From Jaltomata sinuosa (lineage: Eukaryota > Streptophyta > Magnoliopsida > Solanales > Solanaceae), in NCBI GenBank assembly GCA_003996215.1, contig QJPP01007253.1, positions 181,112 through 245,111 of the forward strand: a DNA stretch of 64,000 bases, written 5' to 3'. How positions within the stretch are numbered: the first letter of the stretch is position 1; each line of letters starts with the position of its first letter. The notes below the pieces were generated by a model. It worked only from the letters and a program-made list of their open reading frames with translations. It did no database searches and was not told the DNA's origin. Shown here piece after piece: positions 11,750 to 24,037 of this stretch. The position numbers and the translations under genes are program-made.

Positions 11750-12617
11750 GTTATACATCATATATATACGATTATATATTATTTATATAATTGTCACGAC
11801 CCAAACCGTCATGAGTGGCACCCACCCAACCCCCGGATGAGCGAACCAGTAGAACTCAATCCTTAGCATAGCCTAACAGCCTAAAACCAGTGTGCAAAAA
11901 TTAAACTAGCAAACAACATAAATAAATCAACTCTATTAAAATATAACCTGCGAAAAATCCCTCCCTAGAATCTGAAAGTCATCGTACCAAAAATATCTAC
12001 CAAAACTAGAGTACGAGAATGCAACCCCAAATGAACAAATAGTCTAAGCCCAAAATGAGTGGGCTACAACTCAATGGATAGAAATCAAGGCAGCTTGGTC
12101 GAACAGCTCACCCTTGATATCTCAAAGTGTCAGCCTACAGGTGAGGTCGTGCGTCAACCGTCGGAAGATTTTTTGTACTCACAAAAGACAAGCAAGTGTA
12201 GTATCAGTACACAACCACCATGTACTGGTAGGATCATCAGCCAGTTTTGAATAAACAATGTATGAATAGCACAGAAGTCAAGTAAGAGTACAGAAACACG
12301 TAAACAAGTCAACAGATATTTCTAGACTACAAGTCTCTCCCTAACTTGTCCCCACATGTAAACCACTTTCATAACCATGATCAACAATTCACAATAACAA
12401 CAATTATACCGCATTACATATCTCGAACCGACCCTGGATCTCCTCTAGGCAACACATAAGTGTCAAACATACAACCCAGTCTACACCAAGATAAAACTCA
12501 TAGATCAATGTAACAACCCGACCTCTCAAGGACCAAAATGCACAATCACAAATCATAAACACAACCCGGTCTACTCAGAGAACCATTAGTAAAGATGCAA
12601 TAATACAATAAAGTAAA

Positions 12618-12771
12618 TCCATACCAGGCGTGGTACCCGAGCCAACCATTAGTATATTTCGTACCAAGCGTGGTACCCGATCCAACCGTTAGTATATCCC
12701 ATACCAGGCGTGGTACCCGAGCCAACCATTAGTATATCCCGTACCAGGCGTGGTACCAGAGCCAACCGAAT
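12618..12771 (-). repeat. 40-bp tandem repeat in gypsy 3' LTR, about 4 copies
   Basis: The units read TACCAGGCGTGGTACCCGAG plus CCAACCNTTAGTATATCCC on the plus strand. A matching block of four units lies in the right LTR at 15985-16130, the last one damaged to GACGTGGGGGGCC. Confidence 0.85.
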
Positions 12772-13504
12772 GTCACATAAATCCACAGTCACAATAATGA
12801 ATAATCAACACTTGTAAACCAAGAAGCAAAACACCTAGTTCATTTCACCAGCCTGAAAAACATAATTTTTGGACATTCTTAACCATTTCCTAAGTTATGC
12901 ATACCACACAATTACTTAGACATGAGTACACAACACACAATGCATACAGGAATCAATAACCATCACCTACCTCGAATAATCGAGCTCTACAGTGTCGAAG
13001 CTTTCCCTTTTATAGGATCCCTTGCTTGTTTTTGGTCTAGAAACAAACACATAAACACTATAGCTAATTAACTGGCCAAAATTACCTGGATTATACAAAA
13101 ATCCTAATCTCAGGCCAAACCATGATCATTCCAACCCTTCCCGGAATTTTCCGCTATTAATTCACCTAAGATTATCATTTATACTGATACATTCAGAGAA
13201 TTAAAGCTTGGTGATCAGTACCCATTAACTATAAACAACACCCAAGAACTCTAGCACCCTAGAATACCTCTTTTTCCTCGGATTCTACAATCCTAGGTTA
13301 TCCCAAACCTTTTCCCAAGTCCACCTCTAGCGATTCTATAGCATAGAAAAGATATCACGGAGTTTGGTGAGTAGAATCCTTACCTTTAGGATGAAAAACG
13401 GTGAAAAACTGATAGAAATCTCTCAAAATTGCCCCCTTCTTCTCCCAAAATGAGTTGCAGAAAAATTGACTATTTTGAAAAAATTTCTGCATTAAATCCT
13501 GTCA

Positions 13505-13640
13505 TGCTCCGCTATAGCGATCCGCTCCGTTATAGCGATACCGCCATAGCGGAGTCGTCCGCTATGGCGGAGGCTGACCGACGTTGACTTCCACTGAAGC
13601 AGTATTTTCTCCGCTACGGCTGAGGTCGCTATGGCGGAGG
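13505..13640. repeat. Palindrome-rich CGCTATAGCGG block in gypsy LTR
   Basis: Several short inverted repeats of the type CCGCTATAGCG and CCGCCATAGCGG are clustered here and again at about 16880-17030 in the other LTR. The block is GC-rich against an AT-rich background and may influence LTR transcription, but that is only inference. Confidence 0.7.
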
Positions 13641-14009
13641 TAGTTGACACGGTACTGAAAGTCATAAAATCCCCAAAACTGATCTATTTTATAACACACT
13701 TATTTTTTCAACGTCCCAGAATAACTCCTTCGCGTCAACCTCGATTTTGGGAGTTTTACTTACCTGAATTCAATTCCGAAAAGTCCCCCAGACTCCTTTA
13801 TATCTTAGCTAAAAAGAAAACTAGCTCAAATCAAGATATCTAACCCAATCTTTACCCAGATTGTCCTAGACCATACCTCACTCCAAAACTGGTCGAGACT
13901 AGCCTAGCCTAGAATTTCAAACTCCCAAACTCAGAGTTTTCTAACTCTAAAAATTAGCACGAAGAGTTTACCCGTAATGAAGGATTTGATCATTACAACA
14001 GATACTAAT

Positions 14010-14530
14010 TTACCCATCGTTCGTCCCCGAACAATCAAACCCAAAAATATGGAAGTAAAGAGCGAAAGGAGTAGTACTTGTATCCTCAAACAGGTGAGGG
14101 TACTTGTCCCATATGTCCTTCTCGATTTTCCAAGTGGCTTCCTCAACCGGACGGTGCTTCCGTTGAACCTTTACCATGCTGATCACTTTTGTCCTTAATT
14201 TCAAGACATCCCGATCAAGAATAGAAACCAGTTTCTCTTTATAGCGAAGATCCTTACATCCCCATAGTACCGCTTTAGCATGGATACATGAAATACTGGA
14301 TGGACACCCGACAGACTGGGCGGTAGCGCCAATCTGTAAGGTACGAGCCCTACGATCTCAAGAACTTCAAACGGTCCGATGAACCGGAGGCTGAGCTTTT
14401 CCTTCTTACCAAAATGCATGACTTCCTTCATTGGTGACACTTTCAACAATACATGTTCACCAACCTAAAATTTCATGTCCCAGACCTTGCGATCCGCATA
14501 TTCCTTCTGCCTGCTTTGGGCAGCTAGTAA
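14010..14530 (-). pseudogene. Gypsy integrase C-terminal region
   Basis: On the minus strand the reading continues LVR.VQEK, then LLKVSPMKEVMHFGKKEKLS, RFIGPFEVLE and SGVHPVFHVSMLK. This is the characteristic C-terminal part of plant gypsy integrase. It is followed in another frame by PVEEATWKIEKDIWDKYPHLF, the usual end of these polyproteins. The catalytic DDE core that should precede it is absent, which indicates an internal deletion of several hundred bases. A frameshift separates the two halves near 14201. Confidence 0.88.
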
Positions 14531-14696
14531 CTTGGTCTGAATGCCTCTTACCTTTTTCTTGCACTCCCCTTACCAAGTCTATGCCCAAAGGCTTTACATC
14601 GCCTTCCTCTGAAATTTAACACACCGCCGAATCCAACGTGGCATCTCCGGACTCTTCGGATATTTCCTTGCTCCGAAGCCTGCTCAACTGCGAATC

Positions 14697-15157
14697 CTAA
14701 AACTGTTTGGCCTTTATCTCCTCTATGAATGTGGATTTGACCTCAATACTGGTCAAAAAATCACCTTGTTTTAAAATACCCAAATGCATGAACTTGAACT
14801 CCAATGCCTGAATTTTCTTTGCTAGTGGTCGTTTGGACACCCTCAAATAAGTCAAACTTACCATGCTAACTGTTTTCTGGCTCAATACGTCTGCCACCAC
14901 ATTAGCCTTACCTGGATGGTACTGAATAGTCACATCATAGTCCTTCAATAACTCCATCCACCTTCTCTGCCTCAGATTCAAATCCTTCTGAGTGAAAACA
15001 TGATGCAGACTGCGATGATCAGTGAACACCTCACACTTGACACCTGACACCATAGAGGTATTGTCTCCAAATCTTGAGAGCAAACATCACCGTTGCCAAC
15101 TTCAAATTATGAGTCGAATAGTTTCTCTCATGCCCCTTCAAGTGCCTAGAAGCAAAT
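14697..15157 (-). pseudogene. Gypsy reverse transcriptase end and RNase H
   Basis: Minus-strand reading from the LTR edge gives SRHLKGHERNYSTHNLKLA and FALKIWRQYL, the end of reverse transcriptase. After a frame change come VKCEVFTDHRSL, QKDLNLRQRRWMELLKDYDV and YHPGKANVVADVLSQK, the RNase H domain. The piece begins abruptly at the inner LTR edge (15158), so everything 5' of it was lost in one event. Confidence 0.9.
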
Positions 15158-17381
15158 TGTGACCCACACCGTCGTGAGTGGCACCCACCCAACCCCCCGG
15201 ATGAGCGAACCAGTAGAACTCAATCCTTAGCATAGCCTCACAGCCTAAAATCAGTGTGCAAAAAGTAAACTAGCAAATAACATAAATAAATCAACTCTAT
15301 TAAAATATAACCTGCAAAAAATTTCTCCCTAGAATCTGAAAGTCATCGTACCAAAAACATCTATCAAAACTAGAGTACGGGGATGCAACATCAAATGAAC
15401 AAATAGTCGAAGCCCGAAATGAGTGGGCTACAACTCAATGGATAGAAATCAAGGCATCTTGGTCGAATAGCTCACCCTTGATATCTCGAAGTGTCAGGCC
15501 TACAGGTGAAGTCGTCCGTCAACCACCAGAAGATTTCCTGTACTCACAAAAGACAAGCAAGTGCAGTATCAGTACACAACCACCGTGTACTGGTAGGATC
15601 ATCAGTCAATTCCAAATAAACAGTGTATGAATAGCACAGAAGTCAAGTAAGAGTACAGAAACACGTAAACAAGTCAACATATATTACTAGACTACAAGTC
15701 TCTCCCTAACTTGTCCCCACATGTAAACCACTTTCACAATCATGATCAATAATTCACAATAAAAATAATTATACCGCATTACATATCTCGGACCCACCCT
15801 GGATCCCCTCTAGGCAACACCTAAGTGTCAAACATACAATCCGGTCTACACCAAGACCAAACTCATAGATCAATGTAACAACCCGGCCTCTCAAGGACCA
15901 AAATGCACAATCACAAATTATAAACACAATCCAGTCCACTCAGGAAACCATTAGTAAAGATGCAATAATACAATAAAGTAAATCTGTACCAGGCATGGTA
16001 CCCGAGCCAACCGTTAGTATATCTCATATCAGGCGTGGTACCCGAGCCAATCGTTATTATATCCCGTACCAGGCTTGGTACTCGAGCCAATCGTTAGTAT
16101 ATCCCGTACCAGACGTGGGGGGCCAACCGAATGTCACATAAATTCACAGTCACAACAATGAATAATCAACAATTGTAAACCAACAAGCAAAACACCTAGT
16201 TCATTTCACCAGACTGAAAAACATGATTTTTGGACATTCTTAACCATTCCCTAAGCAATGCATACCACACAATTACTTAGGCATGATTACACAACACACA
16301 ATGCATACAGGAATCAATAACCATCACCTACCTCGAATAATCGAGTTCTACAGTGCCAGAGATTTCCCTTTTTCAGTATCCCTTGCTTGTTCTTAGTGTA
16401 GAAACAAACACATAAACACTATAGTTAATTAACTTGCCTAAATTACCCAGATTATACAAAAAATCCTAATCTCTAGGCCAAATCATGATCATTCCAACCC
16501 TTTTCGAGCTTTTCCGCTATTAATTCACCTAAGATTATCATTTATATCGATACATTCAGAGAATTAAAGCTTGGTGATCAGTACCCATTAACTATAAACA
16601 ACACCCAAGAATTCTAGCACCCTAGAATCTCCCTTTTTCCCCGGATTCTACAATCCTAGGTTATCCCAAACCTTTTCCCAAGCCCACCCCTAGAGATTCT
16701 ATAGCGTAGGAAAGATATCACGGAGTTTGGTGAGTAGAATCCTTACCTTTAGGATGAAAAACGGTGAAAAACTGGTAGAAATCACCCAAAATTGCCCAAA
16801 ATCGCCCTTTTCTTCTTCCAAAATGAGTTACACGAAAACTGACTATTTTGGGGAAGTTTCTGCATTAAATCTCATCACGCTCTGCTATAGCGGTCCGCTC
16901 TGCTATAACGGTACCGCCATAGCGGAGTCGTCCGCTATGGAGGAGGCTGACCGACGTTGACTTCCGTTGTAGCGGTATTTTCTCTACTACGGCGGAGGTC
17001 GCTATGGCAGAGTGTCAACTGCTATGGCGGTTGACACGGGACAGAAAGTCGTAAAATCTCCAAAACTGATCCATTTTACAACACACTTATTTTTTCAACA
17101 TCCCGGAATAACCTCTTCGTCAACCTTGATTCCGGGAGTTCTACTTACTCGAATTCGATTCTGAAAAGTCCTCTGGACTCCTTTATGTCTTAGCTAAAAG
17201 AAAAACTAGTTCAAATCAAGACATCTAACACAATCCTTACTCGGATTGCCCTAGACCATACCTCGCTCTAAAACCAGCCGAGACTAGCCTAGCCCAGAAT
17301 TTTAAACTCCCAAACTCGGTGTTTTTAACTCTAAAAATTGGCACGAAGGATTTACCCGTAACGACGAACCCGATCATTACA
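15158..17381 (-). mobile_element. 5' LTR of the gypsy element
   Basis: This 2224-bp LTR matches 11792-13997 throughout, including the 40-bp and palindrome-rich blocks. Its inner end reads TGTGACCC against TGTCACGACCC in the other LTR, a 3-bp loss. The inner end is fused directly to RNase H-proximal sequence; no primer-binding site follows. Confidence 0.92.
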
Positions 17382-17386
17382 ATAAT

Positions 17387-17830
17387 ATTAATATCACATA
17401 TACATGTGGCCATTTTGTTGAATTTTTTTTGTCATCTGTACAATTATGTAAAAAGTGCTATTTTAAATATATATAATGAGTTAAAAATGGTAAGATATGA
17501 AAATATGAGCACATTTTGATTATAAGTTCAGACCAAGTAATATAGTAAGTGTACATGGACCAAATTGGTTCAATTTTTTTTTAAATATCAAATCAAATCA
17601 TTTATGTTGGGTCTTAAATCTATAAGCCAAACCAACAAAAGTCAAATTTTTCATTCTCAAATTTTTTGAGTTTGTCAAATTTTTAATTTTTTTATGGTTC
17701 GATGTGAAGCATCTTACAATAGCATTTGCTTGATTAAGAATATTTTTTTTTGAATATTTTTTTCTTTGTCCAAATTTTACTTTGTTGATCTTGAACAAAA
17801 AAAATTATTTTTTCAAGTCAAACGTACAAA
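17387..17830. other. AT-rich spacer, no gene recognised
   Basis: The stretch around 17565-17680 contains AATCAAATCAAATCA and related sequence. A loosely similar stretch occurs near 24090-24130, so it may be a dispersed repeat, but no ends could be defined. Confidence 0.35.
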
Positions 17831-20769
17831 TCTATATATATATATATATATAAAGGAGGGTTATAGACAAGGTGATGTGGCACCTCTCTATGGCCTCCAT
17901 TCATATTTATCTTTTTTCTTCTTTTTTTGAATTTTTTTCTTCATTATTTTCATTAATTCATTTGTTTAATAATTAAAAAAATATATTATATTTAATTATA
18001 TCTCATGAGTTACAAAAAAACCTCTATTTATTTGTATTCTCTACTTAAATAACATATCTCCTCAACTTCCTTCTACTTAATTCTTATGATTTAACTAATC
18101 TATAAATAACATGTTCTATGAAATTGTTGGATGCACATTTTTATTTTTTCCTCCCCCTTTTTTATTAGTGTATTTTTTTTCTCTTCTCCTTTAGTTTTTC
18201 TCCTTCATTTTTTTCATCCACCATGTGTTTAATAATCAAAAATATGATATAGAAAATATGATGTGATATATTTTTTAGATTTTTTTATGTCATAATAGCC
18301 AAATAAAAGTTCATCAAAATGAAGAAAGAAGTTTGATGGTGGTGAAATATTCATCAAAGGGAGATGGTCAAATTAGTTTTGTACAAGTTTACCAACATGA
18401 AGAATGAAGTTTATTAATGGTGGTGAAAGATTCATCAAGAGAGATGATCAAATTAGGTTGGAAAAATAGAAGTTTGAATAATTTACAAAAATATATGGTT
18501 AAACTTATTGTTGCTTATTTTAATATTTTTAATTAATTATTTCTTCAAATATAAGATATGTATTCTCCAAGAACAAGACTCTATTGTAAAGTTTTACATT
18601 TTGTGTATCAAGGGAAACAACTTCAATTTATTATTATGTTGCAACATAAAATTTATAATTGGTATCATTATATAAATTTTTATCTTTTAGATATTATATA
18701 TATATATATATATATATATTAAAATTATGGTCTATTAAAGAAAATATGGTATAGCTTTTTGGCCATAAATTCCTCTCTTTTGGCCTTTATTCAACTCTTT
18801 TTCTTTTCATTCAATCTTCTTCTCCTTATTTATTTGTGTGGCTATTTTACTATTTTTTATTTAAAGTATGTTTAATCACTCTTTTATGTTCTAATTATCA
18901 TTTCAACTCTTTGTGTTAACAAATTAAAGAGTAATTTCTTTAATTTTTTTAATTATATTAAATGTGCTACTATTCCTTTTTTATGAAAATAGAATTACTA
19001 TTATTTCTTTTTATTTTTTTCCTATTTTTAATAATTGTAATAACAATGAATGACTCTATAATTAATATTCTTCTTATTCATGGACAAATATATTGAGTTA
19101 AATTCACAATATCCATATATACTAATTAATGAAATAATTTTTTTTGTTTCAACCACTCAAACTTCTTATTTATGGAGGAAAAAAAATTTAAAAAGTCTTT
19201 AGCATATATATACTAAAGCTAGATAAAAAAGAGTGATGGGACACCTCTCTTTGGCCAAGAATTTTATTTATCTTTTTTCTCATTTTTCTTTTGATATTTC
19301 TCTTCAATTTTTCTATTACTATAATATATTAAAAATCCTAAAAGTCATTTCTTAATTACACTCTCTCTCTTAATAAAAAAATCTTTATACTTTTCATTAA
19401 TCAATTCATTTAATAATTAAAAATAATTATATCATATTTATTGCAACTAATTATATCTTATGAGTTACAAAAATCTCCATCTATTTGCATTCTTTACTTA
19501 AATAACATGTCTTTTCAATCCTCTTCTACCTCATTATTATTATTTAATCAATCTATAAATAACAATTAACTATTGATTTATTGGATTCTCATTTTCATTT
19601 TCTCCTTTTTTTTATTAGTATATTTTTTGTTTTTAAAAAAAAATTATTAATCATGTGTTTAATAATCAAAAAAAGTGGAAATAGAAATGGTGATGTGGCA
19701 ATATGACTACTACTTTGATGAAGATCATAGATATATTTTTCAGAATTTCTTCTTGTGTCACAATAGCCAAACAAAAGTTCATCAAGAAGAAGAAGAAAGT
19801 TTGATAGCTAGCGGTGTAAAATTGATCAAAGAGAGGTGATAAAATTAGTTTGATACAAGTTCGTTAAGATGAATAAAAAAGGTTAATGACAGTGGAAGAT
19901 TTATGAAGAGAAATGATCATATTAGTTTGAAAATATAGAAGTTTGAATGAATACACACACATATATGTGGGGCTGGGGGGGGGGGGGAGATACACTTATT
20001 GCTATTTATTTTTATACTTTTAATTAATTATTTCTCCAAATAAAGATATGTACCCTTCAAGAATAAAGTTTTATTACAAAATTTTACACTTTGTATATCA
20101 AGGGCAACATGAGATAGTCTCTAATTATTTTATAGCCGACTTATTGATATTTTAATATGAACTTTTACATTTTAAATATATAATTTGTATATTATATAAT
20201 TGTGGTCTATAGTGTTGATGTGACATAGTTTTATGGACAATAATACCTCTATTTTAACTTCTCTCTCTTCTTTTCTTCTTCTCATTCAGTTCAGTCCAAT
20301 TTTTCTTTTTTTTCTTTGCATAATCTTTTTTTTCTCAAGTATTGTTTCATATATGTTATTTTAAGATGTCAATAAGCGTATAAATAAATTACTCAATTAA
20401 CAATTAACATTTAAGAAAATGAAGTCTTTCATTTAGACCTCTTATCTTAAAAGAAGAATCTACGTTATCGAATTTTATATTTTATATTTATTTAGTATCC
20501 TTTTATTTTTTATTATTTCTTATTCAAATTCATATCTACTAAGTTAAATTGATTGTTCTTTATTTAACTTGAAAGATTTCTTACAAATTTTTTGTCAAAA
20601 AACTTCATAAGTAGAATACTTAAAGAATCATAATCAGAAAATGTTAGAACCATAAACAAATGATTGATTAATAAAAATTGATTTTCTTTAATAAAAATTA
20701 TGAGATTAATATCCAATCATATGTTGATGTAATTTTAATAATCGCGCAAAGTGCGATCAAATACACTAG
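17831..20769 (+). mobile_element. Helitron-like element with internal duplication
   Basis: The left end is TCTATATATATA after an A. The right end is a GC-rich hairpin (ATCGCGCAAAGTGCGAT at about 20741-20757) followed after 8 bases by CTAG at 20766-20769 and a T. Insertion between A and T, a 5' TC, a 3' hairpin and CTAG/CTRR are the accepted Helitron signatures. No Rep-helicase gene is present, so it is nonautonomous. The interior consists of two diverged halves, about 17.83-19.2 kb and 19.2-20.6 kb. They share GTGATG..GGCACCTCTCT-like starts, CATGAGTTACAAAAA, CTATAAATAAC and ATCAAGGG.AACA segments in the same order. Confidence 0.75.
19976..19988 (+). repeat. Poly-G run
   Basis: An uninterrupted run of about 13-14 G after GGGGCT is striking in this AT-rich region. 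It lies just after an ACACACACATATATG stretch inside the Helitron-like element. Confidence 0.85.
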
Positions 20770-21359
20770 TACACTTAATAATACCAAAATGTAACTGTCA
20801 TATTTGGACAGTAACTATTGTCTTAAGCAAAATAAAAATATAGTAAAAATAAAAATCTACCTTAAAATTCAGGAGTAATAATTTAATAATCTAAATTATT
20901 ACAACTATGATTGTTTCAAGTAACAAAAGATTTTTTTTTTGTTCATATAAAATTTTGATAATGGCAGTTGATATATATTTTGTTCAGTTGTATTAGCAAT
21001 TAGGACTTTAGGGGTATAAATTTTATTTTGATTTGAATTTTTTATATTTTTGAACATATAAAAGTAATATGGGCTAAAAATATAAGTCCCAACACTTTAT
21101 GTTAAAATATTTTTTTTCATAACTAAACTTCTTTTGTCAATTATCAATATTAAAATATTATAAATTTAGCCAAATCAACACAGCTTGCTAGGTCCATAAA
21201 TTATAATTATAAAAAATAAAAAATAGGATCAGGCATATTAATAGCTAAAACCTAAAGTTATGAATTAAGTGTTGTAGTCTAGAAAGTGTTCTGACAGCAT
21301 AAAAGTACGTTAAATTTTTTGCTAATTTTTTACAGTAATTTTTCTATATTTAATAATCT
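20770..21359. other. AT-rich spacer, no gene recognised
   Basis: Nothing but AT-rich sequence is visible between the Helitron end and the LINE remnant. Confidence 0.4.
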
Positions 21360-23030
21360 CTGACTTTGTTTCATTCATATAGTATAAGTGCACTCAGCAA
21401 AGGCCATTTTGAAGAGAAGATGCCTGTGATTTATCTTTTGCTTGCTACAGTTTCATTGCATATAATATTTTAATTGGTAGCAATGTAATCACATCAGTCG
21501 TCCATTGCAATACTCTTGTTCTCAAAGAGGTACTTATTTGACAATACACAAAAAAATATGACCGAGTTTCTAAACACTTTTGGCAAAGCATACACATTGG
21601 ATCAACCTCTATTCTCCAGTTAAGAAGTCTATCACTAATCAAAAAAAATTGGTGCAAAGATAATCACATAGTAAAATAATCACACCACTAGAAAAGATTA
21701 CAGTGCTAGAAAAGATTTCACACCACTCTTATAAAATAATAATAGATCATCAACAAAATAAAAATGTGTGATTTTTAATTTTGCACACCATAGGTGATAT
21801 TTGAAAGTTTTAGAGTGCCCAAGTTCATTGAGGGTTTGGTTAAGGTACTCCATGAAAATGACAGAGAAATAGAAATATTTGTCGAAGGCCTTTAACAGAA
21901 AAAGAAAGAGTGTATTTTTCATTTACTGTAATTGAGTAACTGATAATTTTGATACAATTATTATTCAAGTAATAAATTTTTGAAAAAAATCTGATTCAGC
22001 CGTAACTTGCTCTAGATAAACCCATTTAACATAATTATAAATTTTTTAAACGTAAATTTTGATCATACACCTAACTGAAATATGCTTTCTAGTATAAGCT
22101 TTAACAAGCTTAGATAACAGGATGACATTATCTGAGATTCTCCTACCATAAATAAATTCAGCTTGAACTTCACATATTATAGAGTATATAGCATCACAAA
22201 GCCTGCTTTCAGTATCTTAAAAATGATCTTATATATTATAAAATAATAAGCAACAGGTTTAAACTCCTTCACATGGGAGGAGATATTTACTTTAGGTACA
22301 AGAAAGATAATAGACAGTTCACTGACTTATAAAGAGAGCCAGATACGAAGAAATCAATAATAACAACTATAATATCTACTTTAATAATAGATCAAATTTT
22401 CTTTTTTAAAAAAAAAAAAAGAAGAAGCATTATAACCATTTATATCTAGTGATCTTTAATGAATTTTAATACATTATAAATATCCTCCTTATTGATCTTG
22501 ACACACAATTTTAGCATTTGTTGATAATTAAGCATAGAATCAATTTTCATAATGTTCTTATTCACAGTTGACAGTGATGTAGTTGAATAATTCATCAAGC
22601 TTTTATGAAAGTTAATAAATTTTCCTTTAATCTTCTCTGAATCATGCAATTTCTGGCCATTAAAAGTGGTGATTCTCATAATATGTTTTGTTCTCTCATT
22701 TTACAAATTACTGAAAAGTATTTTATGTTTAAATTTTCAAGTCTGATCTATCTGACTCTAAATTTTTGCTTAAAAGAATTTTCTTCGATAATGATCATTT
22801 TTCACGTTTGATCAAAGGTATTTTTCTCTAGTTGGACTAGAATATCAGTAGCATGTGTGAACAGTTTCTCCTAAGTATCACTCAACTCAAATCTTGCCTT
22901 TTCAATTCTTAATCTTATGAATTTGAACTCCTAATTGTTCAACCATTTCAATTTAGGCTTAAGGTTCTGTAGTTCAAGCAATACATCTTTCATTCTGTTA
23001 AGAGATAATGTATGTGCCTATGACGCCTAA
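21360..23030 (-). pseudogene. Decayed LINE (non-LTR retrotransposon) ORF2 remnant
   Basis: The minus strand reads in LINE order. First comes a pre-RT segment (LKPKLKWLNNQEF then IRLRIEKARFEL, about 22990-22890). Next is MRITTFNGQKLHDSEKIKG with a NYQQMLKLCVKIN segment (22679-22446), then the RT palm (LNELGHSKTFKYH and FVDDLLLFYKSG, 21922-21698). A zf-RVT-like C-terminus with CMLCQKCLETRSYFFVYC closes it (21657-21445). The catalytic FADD is FVDD, keeping its Asp pair. Stops, frameshifts and loss of a large piece between 22446 and 21922 make it nonfunctional; the endonuclease domain is missing. Confidence 0.85.
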
Positions 23031-23147
23031 ACAATTCACATAAACTCTCATGTTCAAATTATACATTAAATTATATTAAAATATTATGGAACTAAAACTT
23101 TGATAAGTTTAAGAATATTTATAAACTATATATGTTATAAAATTATT

Positions 23148-24037
23148 GGGTGAAAATTATTTACACCCTTCAATTTTACTTAAGAATCAAACTCTCACCT
23201 CTTTCCTCCCTCCTCAACTTTGAATAATAGATATTCTTTCCTCTTTATCTTAATTTATTTTTTTAAATGTCTATTTTACTCTTACATTATTAACCTTTTT
23301 TTTTATTTCTTTAATAATCTTGATGTTTTTCGTTTCGTAATCTATATATCAAATCTTCTATAGGAGAAAAATAAATATTACTAATTGCTAGACAAAAAAA
23401 AAGTTAAAAATATTGATTAAATGTATAAGCTAATGACATTTTATATGAAATAAATAAGAAGAATAAAAAAATTAATTTTTATCAATAATAATGTAAAATA
23501 TAATATCTATTATTCAAGTAAAAGTAACAGGGAGTGATAGCTTTATAAATATATTTTAATGCATATAGTAAAAAATAATTAATAAAAATACAGGTATATT
23601 TTATAATAAATTCCTAAAAGATCATCTATTTGTATTGTAAATAAATTTAAAATTATAATTTAAAAAATATTCAATTAATGACAATCAAAACTCATTTATT
23701 AGAAAATAAGAGATAAATAGAAGTTAAATATACATACATACTTAATACATGTAATATTAAAATAATAATCATAAAAGATAGAATTAAATTTTTTTAATAA
23801 ATTCATAAAAATATTACTATACTTATAATGTTAATGAACTTAAATAAAAATTTGTCTAGAATAAAAAAATAAAATATTATATATAATATAAAAATATATT
23901 GCAGAGATGGAGAATTGAAAATGTCAAGAATAAAATAAGCATTACATAGAATAAAAGGGGAGAATTTCTATTGTTTAAAGTTGAGGGAAGAGTTTGATTT
24001 TTAAAAGCAAAATTGTAGATGTAAATAATTTTCACCC
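23148..24037. mobile_element. Foldback DNA transposon with TIRs of about 80 bp
   Basis: The left end GGGTGAAAATTATTTACA and the right end TGTAAATAATTTTCACCC are exact inverted repeats. The match continues for about 80 bp with mismatches (AATCAAACTCT, CCCTCAACTTT, AATAATAG on the left). The roughly 730-bp interior is AT-rich without coding sense. Flanks TAAAATTATT and TAAAATAAC resemble a degraded 9-bp target duplication, which would suggest a Mutator-type MITE, but the duplication is imperfect. Confidence 0.8.

Larger units (their letters stand above)
11792..13997 (-). mobile_element. 3' LTR of the gypsy element
   Basis: This 2206-bp LTR is nearly the same as the right-hand LTR by eye, with scattered substitutions and small indels. 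On the plus strand it starts TGTCACGACCC and ends GATCATTACA. It holds the 40-bp repeat block (12618-12771) and a palindrome-rich block of GCTATAGCGG-like units (about 13505-13640). Confidence 0.92.
11792..17381 (-). mobile_element. Ty3/gypsy retrotransposon, deletion derivative with intact ends
   Basis: The element reads right to left. Two long LTRs (11792-13997 and 15158-17381) enclose only about 1.16 kb of interior. The outer ends are canonical (TGTAATGAT...GTGACA when read on the minus strand). They are flanked by a perfect 5-bp duplication ATAAT at 11787-11791 and 17382-17386, so the insertion is structurally complete. The interior keeps the end of reverse transcriptase/RNase H and the integrase C-terminus. 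The primer site, gag, protease, most of reverse transcriptase and the integrase core are missing. It cannot move by itself but could be mobilised in trans. Confidence 0.92.

Noticed and set aside
11675..11866. Open frame beginning with a Tyr-Ile repeat
   Set aside because: Translation of the (TA)n microsatellite running into the gypsy LTR.
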